Part shown: in pieces, positions 35,987-45,298 of the stretch
Position numbering within the stretch: the first letter of the stretch is position 1
Layout: the number at the start of each line of letters is the position of its first letter
Assembly (NCBI GenBank): GCA_963702765.1
Contig: CAVPEB010000075.1
Span: forward strand, 1-64,000
DNA: 64,000 nucleotides
DNA from: DATMNR01 sp963702765
Lineage (GTDB): Bacteria > Chloroflexota > Ktedonobacteria > Ktedonobacterales > Ktedonobacteraceae
Reading direction: 5' to 3'
Made by a program: the position numbers and the translations under genes
The notes under the pieces: model-generated
Databases searched by the model: none
The model's input: the letters and a program-made list of their open reading frames with translations, nothing else
Told to the model about the DNA's origin: nothing

Positions 35987-36922
35987 TTATCTTCGACCCA
36001 TGCTTGCTGCTTCAAATTCAGCCATTTCAATACCCCTATTTACTTCTGAAGAGGGTGATGTTATAGAAACTGGTGCCAATTCATGTGCAGGTGTTGATTT
36101 CCCTTCGGCCTCAGACACAATTTCAGATTTCTGAATGGGCACCGAAGCCTCTTGACTCATACCTTCAGCTTCTGCTAACGTGATCAGGATATACAATGCT
36201 CCGAAGAAGAGAGCGAACAAGCCGCCTGCTTCGCTCCAGGCACCCGCAGCGTAACCAGGTACAATCAAACCTATTACACCAAGGAAACAGTAAGTTAAAC
36301 CGGTGATAATCCCCAGTCTCTTCCAACCGGGTCGCTTTGTGGAAGCCAGGACGCCAGCCAGAATCAGCAGCACATAGAGTAAGGCCGAACCAATCCAGTG
36401 TAATAATTGTGCATGTGCATCATTCTCAGTCATCCCGATAATCTGATAGTGGATTTCTTGCTGGATTATAGGGATCAGAATTACAGCTAATGGCACAGTG
36501 ATTGCAAGTAATGCTATGCTCATGCGCCCCTGAAGTGAGAAACTGGATAAAGCACGGGGCTTAGGATAGGTCAGCACAAGCAACGCTGCCAGAGGTAATA
36601 ATCCAAGAGCTGGTATCGAAAAGGGCGCGATACCCAGAGCTAAGATTATGAAACTCATTACAATAAATTGTGCCAGGAGAGGCTTTTCCGCTGATTTCCG
36701 CACCAACCCGAACATGACGCCACCCAATAGAATTGCTATCGCAGTTAACTCGGCGATATGCCAGAGGTGAATAGAATCAGCCGGATCTTTCAATATCCAT
36801 GCAGGAATAAATTCAAATGTTCCTGCAATCAGCAAGGCGATTGAGAGAAACACAGTGAGAAATGTGAAGACTCTGGAGCGCCATTTTTGTACATTCATGT
36901 GAGATGTTTCAATGGTAATCAT
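35987..36922 (-). CDS. Multi-pass membrane protein, family not recognised
   Basis: A 311-residue protein with about eight hydrophobic helices (for example VFTFLTVFLSIALLIAG, AILLGGVMFGLV, FIVMSFIILALGIAPFS, LLYVLLILAGVLAS) and a hydrophilic, Ser/Glu-rich C-terminal tail of about 55 residues. ATG at 36922 with AGGA upstream. I cannot name a family. It is 34 bp before the NAD(P)-binding gene and probably the first gene of a three-gene operon with it and DUF2231. Confidence 0.65.
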   Translation of the reverse strand: MITIETSHMNVQKWRSRVFTFLTVFLSIALLIAGTFEFIPAWILKDPADSIHLWHIAELTAIAILLGGVMFGLVRKSAEKPLLAQFIVMSFIILALGIAPFSIPALGLLPLAALLVLTYPKPRALSSFSLQGRMSIALLAITVPLAVILIPIIQQEIHYQIIGMTENDAHAQLLHWIGSALLYVLLILAGVLASTKRPGWKRLGIITGLTYCFLGVIGLIVPGYAAGAWSEAGGLFALFFGALYILITLAEAEGMSQEASVPIQKSEIVSEAEGKSTPAHELAPVSITSPSSEVNRGIEMAEFEAASMGRR

Positions 36923-37172
36923 GATGTCAGTTCCTTCTAGCTATGTAGGCTTTTCAGTTTCATGGCTCATATTCAATAGTTTTCAATTGTTCTTTTCAAT
37001 TTTCATTGTACTGCCCAAACGTCTTCTAATCGTTACGAAAATCGTTACGATAGAGATCAATGACTCAATCTCACCTTCAAGTAATATTCTGAGTATAGAG
37101 TCGAGAGCGTTTCTAAAGCGTTTCTTAAAAATCAGATCCTGACTTCTCAATTGACCCTTTTTCATCTGGTCT

Positions 37173-37272
37173 GGCTCGTAAGCGAGCCATTTAGGAGGAT
37201 GTGGGAGGTTCTTGTGCGCTTGCGAGCACTCAAGAACCTCCCACATCCTCCTAAATGTGCCGTAGGCGCACA
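37173..37272. repeat. Triple-hairpin palindromic element with 27-bp perfect arms (REP/MITE-like)
   Basis: Three adjacent hairpins. First: GGCTCG-TAAG-CGAGCC (37173-37188). Second: 27-bp perfectly matched arms at 37188-37214 and 37231-37257, with a tip containing GTGCGCTTGCGAGCAC (37214-37229). Third: TGTGCC-GTA-GGCGCA (37256-37270). The three loops share related cores (CGTAAGCG, CGCAAGCG in reverse, CGTAGGCG). No ORF of note is inside; the open frame across it on the minus strand is a by-product. It lies between divergent genes. Confidence 0.75.
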
Positions 37273-37398
37273 GAAAATAGTCACTGTGTGACACTTGCAA
37301 AAAGCCCCGAGAAACCAAATTTTGCAATTGCAGGCTGGTGTTGCATATACTCATGAGTAGAATAGAACAAGTATCAAAACCTAAGGAGACATTGCTGA

Positions 37399-38547
37399 AT
37401 GCAAGCCTATGCAAGTAGAAAAGCAATTATCATTGGCGGAGGCATTGGAGGTATCACAGCCGCAATTGCCTTGAAGAGAACTGGACTTGATGTCGCCGTA
37501 TACGAGCGGGCGGAAGAACTACGTGAAGTGGGATCAGGTTTACCTCTTTGGACAAACGCCTTACGAGCGCTTCATGTATTAGGTCTGACTGACGAACTTG
37601 AGAAATCAGGAGTGCAGGTTAGATCAGTTCGTATCACTACCTGGAACGGAGACATCCTGACTGACACCAGCAATGACAAACAATTAATAAAACTGGGTAC
37701 GATAACCATTGTTGTTCATCGAGCAGAATTACTAGCCCTACTGCTCAAAACGCTCGGCGAAGAAAATGTATATTTGGGGATGAACTGTGTTGGCTTCACT
37801 CAAAATGCTGATGGCGTGACCGCAAATTTCGCCAATGGCCAGAAAGTACAAGGGGATGTCTTGATTGGTGCTGATGGAATTCACTCGATCACACGCACGC
37901 AATTATTCGGCATCATAAAGCCAAAATATGCCGGTTATACCTGTTGGCGTGGACTTGCCCATACTACGAGATCCGGACTCGAAACCTGGGCATGGGGCAA
38001 GGGATGCCAGTTTGGCATTACCCCCATGAGCCAGGCAAGAGCATACTGGTTCGTACAAAAATATGCTCCCGAAGGCGCAGAAGATAATTCAGGTGAAAGA
38101 AAGAATGAGCTGCTGGAGTTATTTCATGATTGGCACGATCCAATTCCAGCAGTTATTGAAGCAACAGCAGAGACAGATATCCTGCGTAACGATATCTACG
38201 AGCTTCAACATCTTCACCACTGGAGCCAGGGACGCGTTACCTTGCTTGGTGATGCAGCCCATGCAATGACGCCGAATTTAGGCCAGGGTGCATGCCAGGC
38301 TATTGAAGATGCGATCGCATTAGCAGATTGCCTTAAAGGCACAACGAATGTTGCGGCAGCACTCAAAAACTACGAAAAACGACGAATCGCGCGCACGAAT
38401 AAAACTACACGCCTGGCACATTTCATAGGACAAGCGGTGCAATGGGAGTCTCCCATCTTGTCAGTCCCACGTAACATCATAATCAAGAACATGCCTGTGA
38501 GCATGGCGATAAAACAATTAATGTGGTTACTTGATTACCAACCATGA
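37399..38547 (+). CDS. FAD-dependent monooxygenase (PHBH fold)
   Basis: A 382-residue flavoprotein of the p-hydroxybenzoate hydroxylase class. The N-terminal FAD motif is AIIIGGGIGGITAAIAL (GxGxxG). The family's DG motif is GDVLIGADGIHS, and the ribose-binding GDAAHAMTPNLGQGACQAIEDA is in place. Such enzymes use NAD(P)H and O2 to hydroxylate aromatic or related substrates. Start ATG at 37399 with AAGGAG upstream. The gene stands alone. Confidence 0.9.
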   Translation: MQAYASRKAIIIGGGIGGITAAIALKRTGLDVAVYERAEELREVGSGLPLWTNALRALHVLGLTDELEKSGVQVRSVRITTWNGDILTDTSNDKQLIKLGTITIVVHRAELLALLLKTLGEENVYLGMNCVGFTQNADGVTANFANGQKVQGDVLIGADGIHSITRTQLFGIIKPKYAGYTCWRGLAHTTRSGLETWAWGKGCQFGITPMSQARAYWFVQKYAPEGAEDNSGERKNELLELFHDWHDPIPAVIEATAETDILRNDIYELQHLHHWSQGRVTLLGDAAHAMTPNLGQGACQAIEDAIALADCLKGTTNVAAALKNYEKRRIARTNKTTRLAHFIGQAVQWESPILSVPRNIIIKNMPVSMAIKQLMWLLDYQP

Positions 38548-38564
38548 AAAGCTCATAAAGCACT

Positions 38565-39023
38565 TCAATTTGGTTTATGTGCCTCTCTTTTGTAGATGTC
38601 AGGAATCGCCTTCTCCATGTAAAGCTCTGGATTTTGAAGTTCCTGAAAACCAGTTTTCCGATACAGTTCATGTGCATCACCGGTAAGAAGCGACCATCTG
38701 CGCAAACCTTGCAGTTCAGGATAATTGGCGATCACTTGCATCAGCCATATGCTCAATCCCTGCCCTCGGAAATTCTCCAGAATGAACACATCTCCAATAT
38801 ATGCATAAGTAGCATAGTCAGTAATGACCCTGGCAAAGCCTACCTGCTCCCCCGCTTTATATACTCCGAAGTTTAGAGAATGTTCGATCGATTTTTTCAC
38901 AATTTCAAAAGGAATGCCCTCTGCCCAATATGATCTCATCAGAAAACTATGTATAATCCGAAGGTCTAAACGATGTTTATCAGTACTGATAATATACTCG
39001 CCAAGCCGCCATTCTTGAGCCAT
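38565..39023 (-). CDS. GNAT family N-acetyltransferase
   Basis: A 152-residue acetyltransferase. YIGDVFILENFRGQGLSIWLMQVI carries the acetyl-CoA R/Q-x-x-G-x-G/S motif, and TGDAHELYRKTGFQEL is the usual C-terminal strand-helix. The protein contains HSFLMRSYWAEGIPFE, common in GNATs annotated as 'YncA/aaNAT-like', but the substrate is unknown. An AGGAGG site precedes ATG at 39023. Convergent with the FAD monooxygenase. Confidence 0.87.
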   Translation of the reverse strand: MAQEWRLGEYIISTDKHRLDLRIIHSFLMRSYWAEGIPFEIVKKSIEHSLNFGVYKAGEQVGFARVITDYATYAYIGDVFILENFRGQGLSIWLMQVIANYPELQGLRRWSLLTGDAHELYRKTGFQELQNPELYMEKAIPDIYKREAHKPN

Positions 39024-39257
39024 GTCCTATATACCTCCTGGAATACTATCGTTGTTTTTACAATCTTGATTAGAAAATAGAGCGCAGGCAAGAGCCAATC
39101 AGAGGAATAACCAGACAGCCATTAAGGAAAGAAGTAGGGAAGCTTGACTGGGTGCGCTGGATGAGTGATTATTCAACCCTATAAAACAGAACGGCTATAA
39201 GAAGTTAATGTTAATCGTGCATAGCATCGTCAAATTCCTTCTTCGCAATAGAGCGCA

Positions 39258-39266
39258 TGGTATAAT
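39258..39266 (+). promoter_or_regulatory. Extended -10 promoter element before PfpI gene
   Basis: TGGTATAAT: an extended -10 (TGn) directly before a perfect TATAAT, about 40 bp before the start. No -35 match at 17 bp, which is usual for extended -10 promoters. The ~230 bp before it contain no gene. Confidence 0.4.
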
Positions 39267-39307
39267 GGCAAAAGGACGTACCATATAAAGAAGGAGCCAT
39301 GCTAACC

Positions 39308-39832
39308 ATGCGATTACAAGGAAAAACAATTGGATACCTGGTTGCCCAGGAAGTGGAAGATTTAGAATACTGGGTTCCTTTGATGCGACTGCGTGAAGAG
39401 GGAGCTAAAGTCATCTCGATTGGCCTCACAACACAAACTGTACATGGCAAACATGGATTAGAGATGACCCCAGATGTGAGTATAGATGAAGCTCCAAAAG
39501 CCGATGAATTGGATGGGCTTGTTATCCCCGGCGGCTGGGCGCCTGATAAACTGAGGCGCAATCAGAAAATTCTCCAGCTCGTTCGTGATATGGATAAACA
39601 GGATAAGATCATTGCCATTATTTGCCATGGCGGCTGGGTGCCAATCTCAGCAGGCATTATGCAAGGCCGCAAGGCCGTTGGTTCAGTCGGTATCAAGGAT
39701 GACATCAAAAACGCGGGCGGTATCTGGGTCAATGAAGCGGCATTTCGTGAGGGGAATATGGTGTGGGGCAGGGTCGTCGAAGACATTCCTGACTTTTGCA
39801 GGGAGCTAGTAGCTGCTTTTGCTGAAAAATAA
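39308..39832 (+). CDS. DJ-1/PfpI family protein
   Basis: About 174 residues. LVIPGGWAPDKLRR and IIAIICHGGWVPISAGIMQGRK contain the nucleophile-elbow Cys in ICHG, the mark of PfpI-type proteins (intracellular proteases or deglycases/glyoxalases). ATG 39308 is preferred, as AAGGAG is 11 nt upstream but only 2 nt before ATG 39299. It lies 33 bp upstream of metH and could be co-transcribed. Confidence 0.9.
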   Translation: MRLQGKTIGYLVAQEVEDLEYWVPLMRLREEGAKVISIGLTTQTVHGKHGLEMTPDVSIDEAPKADELDGLVIPGGWAPDKLRRNQKILQLVRDMDKQDKIIAIICHGGWVPISAGIMQGRKAVGSVGIKDDIKNAGGIWVNEAAFREGNMVWGRVVEDIPDFCRELVAAFAEK

Positions 39833-39865
39833 CCAACGCATTTCACTGGGAGGATTGGAGGGTTC

Positions 39866-42800
39866 ATGAGTAAATTCCTCGAAACCCTGGCACAACGCAT
39901 CATCATCTATGATGGCGCCATGGGAACAAATATACAGAGCTATCAACTAACAGCGCAGGACTACGGTGGAGATACCACCGAGGGCTGCAACGAGTACCTT
40001 GTTCTCACAAAACCATCCGTCATTGAAGAAATTCATACAGGGTTTCTTGAAGCAGGCAGTGATGTAATTGAAACCGATTCATTCACAGGCAGTCGTCTCA
40101 AACTCGATGAATATGGGCTTGGAGCACTGACTCACGAAATTAATTTTACAGCCGCACAGATTGCTCGCGGAATTGCTGATCGCTATAGTACACCGGAACA
40201 ACCTCGCTTTGTAGCTGGCTCAATTGGTCCTACCGGGATGCTACCCTCATCTGACGATCCGCTGCTGGGCAATATTACATACAGGCAACTTGTCGAGATC
40301 TTCAGAGAGCAGGCCTTTGCACTCTTACAAGGTGGTGTCGACGTATTGCTCATAGAAACAAGCCAGGACATTCTGGAGGTGCGAGCGACCATTACTGGCA
40401 TGCGACATGCTATGCGCGAGATCGGGCGCACTGTTCCAATTCAAGCGCAGGTCTCACTCGATACGAGCGGGCGCATGCTACTTGGTACCGATATTGCAGC
40501 GGTGATGACCACGCTTGTCGGGCTACAAGTGGATATTGTTGGATTAAACTGCTCAACAGGTCCCGAACATATGCGCGAGCCAGTGCGTTTTCTGAGCGAA
40601 AACTGCCCCCTACCCATTTCAACTATCCCCAACGCGGGTATACCGTTAAACGTCAATGGACTGGCTGTGTATCCCATGGAACCAGAGCCAATGGCCGCTG
40701 CATTGCGCGATTTCGTCACCGAATTTGGCGTCAATATCATAGGAGGTTGCTGCGGGAGCAGTCATGAGCATCTGCGAGCAATCGTCAAAGCCTGTCGCCA
40801 TGCATCACGTCGATCTCGTCAAATCGCGGATAATAACGTGCTTAACAAAAATTTTACCAGTATCATCTTACCCTTCGTCTCAAGCGGCATTCGCGCAACG
40901 GCATTGCAACAGGATCCCCCACCACTGCTAGTTGGAGAACGTGTCAACAGCCAGGGCAGTCGCAAGGCAAAGCAGGCGTTACTCAGCGAGGACTACGACA
41001 CGTTACTCGGCATTGGGCGCGAGCAGGTTGAAGGAGGAGCGCATATTCTTGACGTCTGCGTCGCGCTTACTGAACGCACAGACGAAGCAGAGCAGATGGC
41101 AAAGACCATCAAGAAACTTTCGATGGGGATTGAGGCTCCGTTGATGATCGATTCGACCGAGCCTGATGTAATAAAAGCGGCGCTGGAGACCTACCCAGGA
41201 AGAGCGATTATTAATTCTATCAATATGGAGAATGGTCGCCAGCGTATTGAGAGCGTTATACCGTTGGCAACCGAGCACGGCGCTGCCGTTGTGGCACTCA
41301 CAATCGACGAAATTGGCATGGGTAAAACAACTGAACGCAAAGTAGCGATTGCTCATGACATCTATGATACCTGCGTAAATGAATATGGCCTTGCACCCAA
41401 TGCGCTCATCTTTGACACACTGACATTCCCAATAACCACCGGACAGGAAGAGCTACAGACAGCAGGTATCGAAACACTCGAAGCAATAAAACGCATCAAG
41501 CTAGAACTGCCAGAAGTATTCACCATACTTGGAGTTAGCAATATCTCTTTCGGTCTGAAACCATACGCCCGTTCAGTGCTCAACAGTGTTTTTCTTTATC
41601 ACGCTGTCAAAGCCGGGCTTGATGCTGCAATCGTAAACCCGACACATATAACACCATACACAGAAATAGATACTGAACAGCGACAGCTTGCTGACGATTT
41701 GATTTACAATCGGCCGGATGCACTTCCCCGTTACATCGCCTACTTTGAAGCTCACGAACCACAAACCGATGCAAGCAATAGCAAAGTTGATCCTACAGAA
41801 GGCATGAGCACAGCCGAACACATTCACTGGAAAATATTGCACCGCCACAAAGAAGGCATCGAGGTATTAATCGAACAGGCGATTGAAGAACGAGCCTCAG
41901 ACATGGGTATTCCACAAAGCGAAGCAGCAGTAAATGTACTGAATACCGTACTCCTGCCTGCAATGAAAGATGTTGGCGATCGCTTTGGCGCAGGTGAACT
42001 CATTCTTCCATTCGTGCTACAATCAGCTGAGGTCATGAAACGTGCTGTTGCATGTCTGGAACGCTATTTAGAGAAACAAGATGGCTATACGAAAGGCAAG
42101 ATAGTGCTGGCGACGGTCTTTGGCGATGTTCACGATATCGGCAAAAACCTGGTCAACACAATCCTTAGCAATAATGGCTATACTGTCTATGATCTCGGCA
42201 AACAGGTGCCACTGAATACAATCCTGGATAAGGCTGTCGAGGTCAATGCCGATGCTATCGGCCTATCAGCGTTGCTGGTCAGCACCTCTAAGCAAATGCC
42301 TTTGTGTGTCAAGGAATTGCACAAGCGTGGGCTTAATTTTCCCGTAATTGTTGGAGGAGCCGCTATCAACCGCTCTTATGGGCGCCGTATCCTCTTTGTA
42401 GATGAACAGACTTCAGAGTCAACGCCTATTCCATATGAGCCTGGGGTATTTTATGCACGTGATGCCTTCGAGGGACTGGAGATTATCGATAAGCTAACGA
42501 ATACACCTGAAGAGCGGACCGGGTATATTGAACAGATCAAAGAAGAAGCGTTACATGAACGGTTCAAAAAGGTTACGCCATCAGCAGTCACTGCTGCTGA
42601 CAAGTCAAATAGTCCGTCATCCAGCATACAACGAGATATCCCTCTTCCAACTCCACCATTTTGGGGACCGCGAGTTCTCGAGCGCATTGGTATCGAAGAT
42701 GTCGCGGCCAATATGGATTTGAATACACTCTTCCGCTTGCATTGGGGAGGCAAAGCCCACGGTGAAGAATTTACAAGGTTAGTTGAACGTGAGTTTCGTC

Positions 42801-43444
42801 CGCGTCTGGAACGCATGCTTCTTGAGGCCCGTCAACAACGCTACTTGCAGCCACGCGTAATCTATGGCTACTTCCCATGTCAATCTAGTGGCAATGAACT
42901 GATTATCTATGATCCGCGTGATTATGCCGGGGGAACAGGAAGGTTGCTAGAAACTACGCGTTTTCTCTTCCCAAGGCAACTCGAACGCGAACGCCTTTGT
43001 CTTGCTGACTATTTTGCATCACTCGAGAGTGGCAAGATCGATGTAGTAGCATTGCAGGTTGTCACGATGGGACAGACTGCCAGTGACACGATACAAGGTC
43101 TTCAAGATACGGGCAATTACGCTGAAGCATACTACACACATGGGCTTGCAGTAGAGATGGCCGAAGGGCTGGCTGAATATACGAATAAGCTGATTCGCCA
43201 GGAACTAAGGCTTGATGGCCAACGCGGGCGGCGCTATAGTTGGGGTTATCCTGCGATTCCTGATCTTGAAGACCATGAAAAGGTCTTTCGCCTGTTACCT
43301 GTGCGCAGCACGATTGGAATCGAACTGACTGAGTCTTACCAGTTAGTGCCAGAGCAATCAACTGCTGCAATTGTGGTACACCATCCACAGGCAACCTACT
43401 TTGCTGTCAGAGAGCAAGTGGTTGAGACATTGAAAACTCCGTAG
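39866..43444 (+). CDS. metH: Cobalamin-dependent methionine synthase
   Basis: Transfers a methyl group from 5-methyl-THF to homocysteine through cobalamin. Four modules are seen in 1192 residues: the homocysteine domain with zinc cysteines C229, C295 and C296; the pterin domain (LLVGERVNSQGSRKAKQ); the cobalamin module with GDVHDIGKNLV (ligand His756); and a C-terminal activation domain with the SAM-binding RRYSWGYPAIPDLEDHEKVF. The full-length modular form allows reductive reactivation. A GGGAGG site lies upstream of ATG 39866. No cobalamin riboswitch was seen. Confidence 0.96.
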   Translation: MSKFLETLAQRIIIYDGAMGTNIQSYQLTAQDYGGDTTEGCNEYLVLTKPSVIEEIHTGFLEAGSDVIETDSFTGSRLKLDEYGLGALTHEINFTAAQIARGIADRYSTPEQPRFVAGSIGPTGMLPSSDDPLLGNITYRQLVEIFREQAFALLQGGVDVLLIETSQDILEVRATITGMRHAMREIGRTVPIQAQVSLDTSGRMLLGTDIAAVMTTLVGLQVDIVGLNCSTGPEHMREPVRFLSENCPLPISTIPNAGIPLNVNGLAVYPMEPEPMAAALRDFVTEFGVNIIGGCCGSSHEHLRAIVKACRHASRRSRQIADNNVLNKNFTSIILPFVSSGIRATALQQDPPPLLVGERVNSQGSRKAKQALLSEDYDTLLGIGREQVEGGAHILDVCVALTERTDEAEQMAKTIKKLSMGIEAPLMIDSTEPDVIKAALETYPGRAIINSINMENGRQRIESVIPLATEHGAAVVALTIDEIGMGKTTERKVAIAHDIYDTCVNEYGLAPNALIFDTLTFPITTGQEELQTAGIETLEAIKRIKLELPEVFTILGVSNISFGLKPYARSVLNSVFLYHAVKAGLDAAIVNPTHITPYTEIDTEQRQLADDLIYNRPDALPRYIAYFEAHEPQTDASNSKVDPTEGMSTAEHIHWKILHRHKEGIEVLIEQAIEERASDMGIPQSEAAVNVLNTVLLPAMKDVGDRFGAGELILPFVLQSAEVMKRAVACLERYLEKQDGYTKGKIVLATVFGDVHDIGKNLVNTILSNNGYTVYDLGKQVPLNTILDKAVEVNADAIGLSALLVSTSKQMPLCVKELHKRGLNFPVIVGGAAINRSYGRRILFVDEQTSESTPIPYEPGVFYARDAFEGLEIIDKLTNTPEERTGYIEQIKEEALHERFKKVTPSAVTAADKSNSPSSSIQRDIPLPTPPFWGPRVLERIGIEDVAANMDLNTLFRLHWGGKAHGEEFTRLVEREFRPRLERMLLEARQQRYLQPRVIYGYFPCQSSGNELIIYDPRDYAGGTGRLLETTRFLFPRQLERERLCLADYFASLESGKIDVVALQVVTMGQTASDTIQGLQDTGNYAEAYYTHGLAVEMAEGLAEYTNKLIRQELRLDGQRGRRYSWGYPAIPDLEDHEKVFRLLPVRSTIGIELTESYQLVPEQSTAAIVVHHPQATYFAVREQVVETLKTP

Positions 43445-43489
43445 TGCAAAAAACTAACTGTCATAAACAAGCCCCACAGTTGCACAGTA

Positions 43490-43498
43490 TGTTATACT
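43490..43498 (+). promoter_or_regulatory. Possible extended -10 element for cysS leader
   Basis: TGTTATACT: an extended -10 with TATACT at 43493-43498, no -35 match. Would place transcription start near 43504, about 250 nt before the cysS ATG. Confidence 0.35.
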
Positions 43499-43503
43499 AG
43501 AAA

Positions 43504-43754
43504 TACAAACATCTCATAAGCCTGAGCTATTGGAGAAGATAGTGAACTACCGTAGTTATCAAAAGAATTATTGCACCTGTCCTGACGTTCGCAGAGGCAA
43601 CATGGGTAGCTCAGCCCCCTGCGAACGTATTGACATGCCCTCGAACATATAGTAAACCAACGTACTTTCCGCACGTCTCTACCCCAGTCTGAGCTACAAC
43701 CTCAAAACAACCAGCTTTCATTGCATTTGCATGCATTTTAGAGGAGATATGCTC
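43504..43754 (+). ncRNA. Structured cysS leader with alternative pairings
   Basis: The gap between metH and cysS has no gene but notable structure: AACTAC-C-GTAGTT (43545-43557), and a hairpin with arms ACGTTCGCAG (43585-43594) and CTGCGAACGT (43619-43628). Its loop includes GTAGCTCAG (43606-43614). The loop is complementary to an upstream CTGAGCTA (43522-43529) and to a downstream CTGAGCTAC (43689-43697). These two pairings exclude each other, as in a switch. No T-box consensus (TGGnACCGCG) is seen. Confidence 0.4.
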
Positions 43755-45185
43755 ATGACTAACATATCGTCAAAACCGATTTACCTGTATAACACGCTGA
43801 CAAGAAGTAAAGATGTGTTCCAGCCACTCAATCCACCACGAGTCGGCATATATAACTGCGGACCTACCGTCTACAGAGATATCCATATCGGCAACTTCCG
43901 CGCGTTCATGTCAACTGATTGGCTACGCCGTATGCTCGAGTACAATGGCTACGATGTCTTCCTCGTGCGTAACATCACCGACGTTGGGCATCTCCAAAAC
44001 GATACCGAGGAAAAAGGCGAAGATAGGCTCGAACACGAAGCGCGTATCACCGGCCGCTCCGCCTATGAGATAGCCGACTACTATGCACAAAATTACCTGG
44101 CTGACCAGGCTGAATTGAACATTCTGCCCGCGCATGTCAATCCTAAAGCGACGGACCACATTCCTGAGATGCAGGCAATGACTGATAAACTTGTGAAAAA
44201 TGGGCTGGCATATACGGTTAATGGAAATGTTTACTACGATGTTAGTCATTTCGCCAATTATGGCCAACTTTCAGGCAATACAGTCGAGAAATTGCGTACG
44301 GGTGGGCATGGTCGCCAGCAAATGGAAATAGCCGAAGATAAGGACGCTCCTGAAGACTTCGCCTTGTGGAAACATGGAGATGCCAGTCGACAAATGAACT
44401 GGCCCAGTCCCTGGGGAGTGGGCTTCCCCGGTTGGCATATCGAATGCTCAGCAATGGCAACGAAGTACCTGGGTGAACAGTTTGACATTCATACTGGCGG
44501 TCTGGATCTGGTTTTCCCTCACCACGAGGATGAAATTGCCCAGAGTCAGGGTACAAGCGGCAAGCAACCTGTACAGTTTTGGGTACACAATGAGTTTCTC
44601 ATCTTCGGTAACTTGAAGATGTCGCGTTCAAAGGGGAACGTCATTCTGGTAAGCACGCTCAAAGAGCGCGGTATCGATCCTATGGCCTATCGTTACCTGC
44701 TACTGACAGCGCACTACAGATCGAAACTCCATTTTACTGATGAATCGATCGCAGCAGCACAGAATGGGCTGAACAACCTGAGAGACGATCTTGCTGCACT
44801 ACCTTCAGTCGATGCAGAGGATACACAAAAAGGATGGTCAGTGGAAGCCGAGCAGGTGCGCGATGCATTCCATGCAGCTATTAATGACGATCTGGATTTA
44901 CCGACCGCCTTGAGTATAACGCGTGAGACAGCCCGTAACAGCAAGATCGAACCAGCTGAACGACGCCGACTGATCCTCGACTTCGATCGAGTGCTGGGTT
45001 TGCGCCTTGATGCTGTCGAGGCCAAACAGCCCCGTGTTATCAGCGATGAAGTGCTTGCATTAGTTCAGGAGCGTGACCAGGCAAGGGCAGCCCGCGATTG
45101 GAAACGTTCCGATGAATTGCGTGATCAACTAACTGCGCTTGGCTTTGAAGTGCGGGATACACCCAAAGGAACTGAGCTAGTTTAA
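43755..45185 (+). CDS. cysS: Cysteinyl-tRNA synthetase
   Basis: Class I synthetase charging tRNA(Cys). Signature HIGH motif in IYNCGPTVYRDIHIGNFRAF (Cys also a zinc ligand), zinc-site GWHIECSAM and HHEDEIAQ, and KMSKS as LKMSRSKGN. About 476 residues, a normal length. ATG 43755 is chosen because GAGGAG is 8 nt upstream; ATG 43749 is too close and ATG 43731 precedes the site. Confidence 0.96.
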   Translation: MTNISSKPIYLYNTLTRSKDVFQPLNPPRVGIYNCGPTVYRDIHIGNFRAFMSTDWLRRMLEYNGYDVFLVRNITDVGHLQNDTEEKGEDRLEHEARITGRSAYEIADYYAQNYLADQAELNILPAHVNPKATDHIPEMQAMTDKLVKNGLAYTVNGNVYYDVSHFANYGQLSGNTVEKLRTGGHGRQQMEIAEDKDAPEDFALWKHGDASRQMNWPSPWGVGFPGWHIECSAMATKYLGEQFDIHTGGLDLVFPHHEDEIAQSQGTSGKQPVQFWVHNEFLIFGNLKMSRSKGNVILVSTLKERGIDPMAYRYLLLTAHYRSKLHFTDESIAAAQNGLNNLRDDLAALPSVDAEDTQKGWSVEAEQVRDAFHAAINDDLDLPTALSITRETARNSKIEPAERRRLILDFDRVLGLRLDAVEAKQPRVISDEVLALVQERDQARAARDWKRSDELRDQLTALGFEVRDTPKGTELV

Positions 45186-45196
45186 TCCAGTTCACG

Positions 45197-45238
45197 AGAG
45201 AAAGCCAATGAGATTGCTGAATCCTCCTGGCTTTCTCT
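45197..45238 (+). terminator. Terminator-like hairpin after cysS
   Basis: AGAGAAAGCCA (45197-45207) and TGGCTTTCTCT (45228-45238) form a perfect 11-bp stem with a 20-nt loop, 12 bp past the cysS stop. T-rich bases lie within the 3' arm instead of after it. Confidence 0.55.
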
Positions 45239-45298
45239 GATATGCTACATACGTCTAAAAAAAGAACGTATGCTGTGACGTGTATCCTATAACTTATT

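Noticed and set aside
36983..37426. 147-codon minus-strand frame across the triple hairpin
   Set aside because: Runs through the palindrome, where both strands give similar sequence, and overlaps the monooxygenase start.
39700..39866. Cobalamin riboswitch before metH
   Set aside because: Gap is only 33 bp and the preceding sequence is PfpI coding; no conserved B12-box.
43604..43614. tRNA gene suggested by GGGTAGCTCAG
   Set aside because: Resembles a D-arm but no T-arm (GGTTCRA), acceptor pairing or anticodon stem follows.
43504..43754. T-box riboswitch upstream of cysS
   Set aside because: No TGGnACCGCG-type T-box sequence could be found, although leader length and gene would suit; retained only as an unclassified leader.
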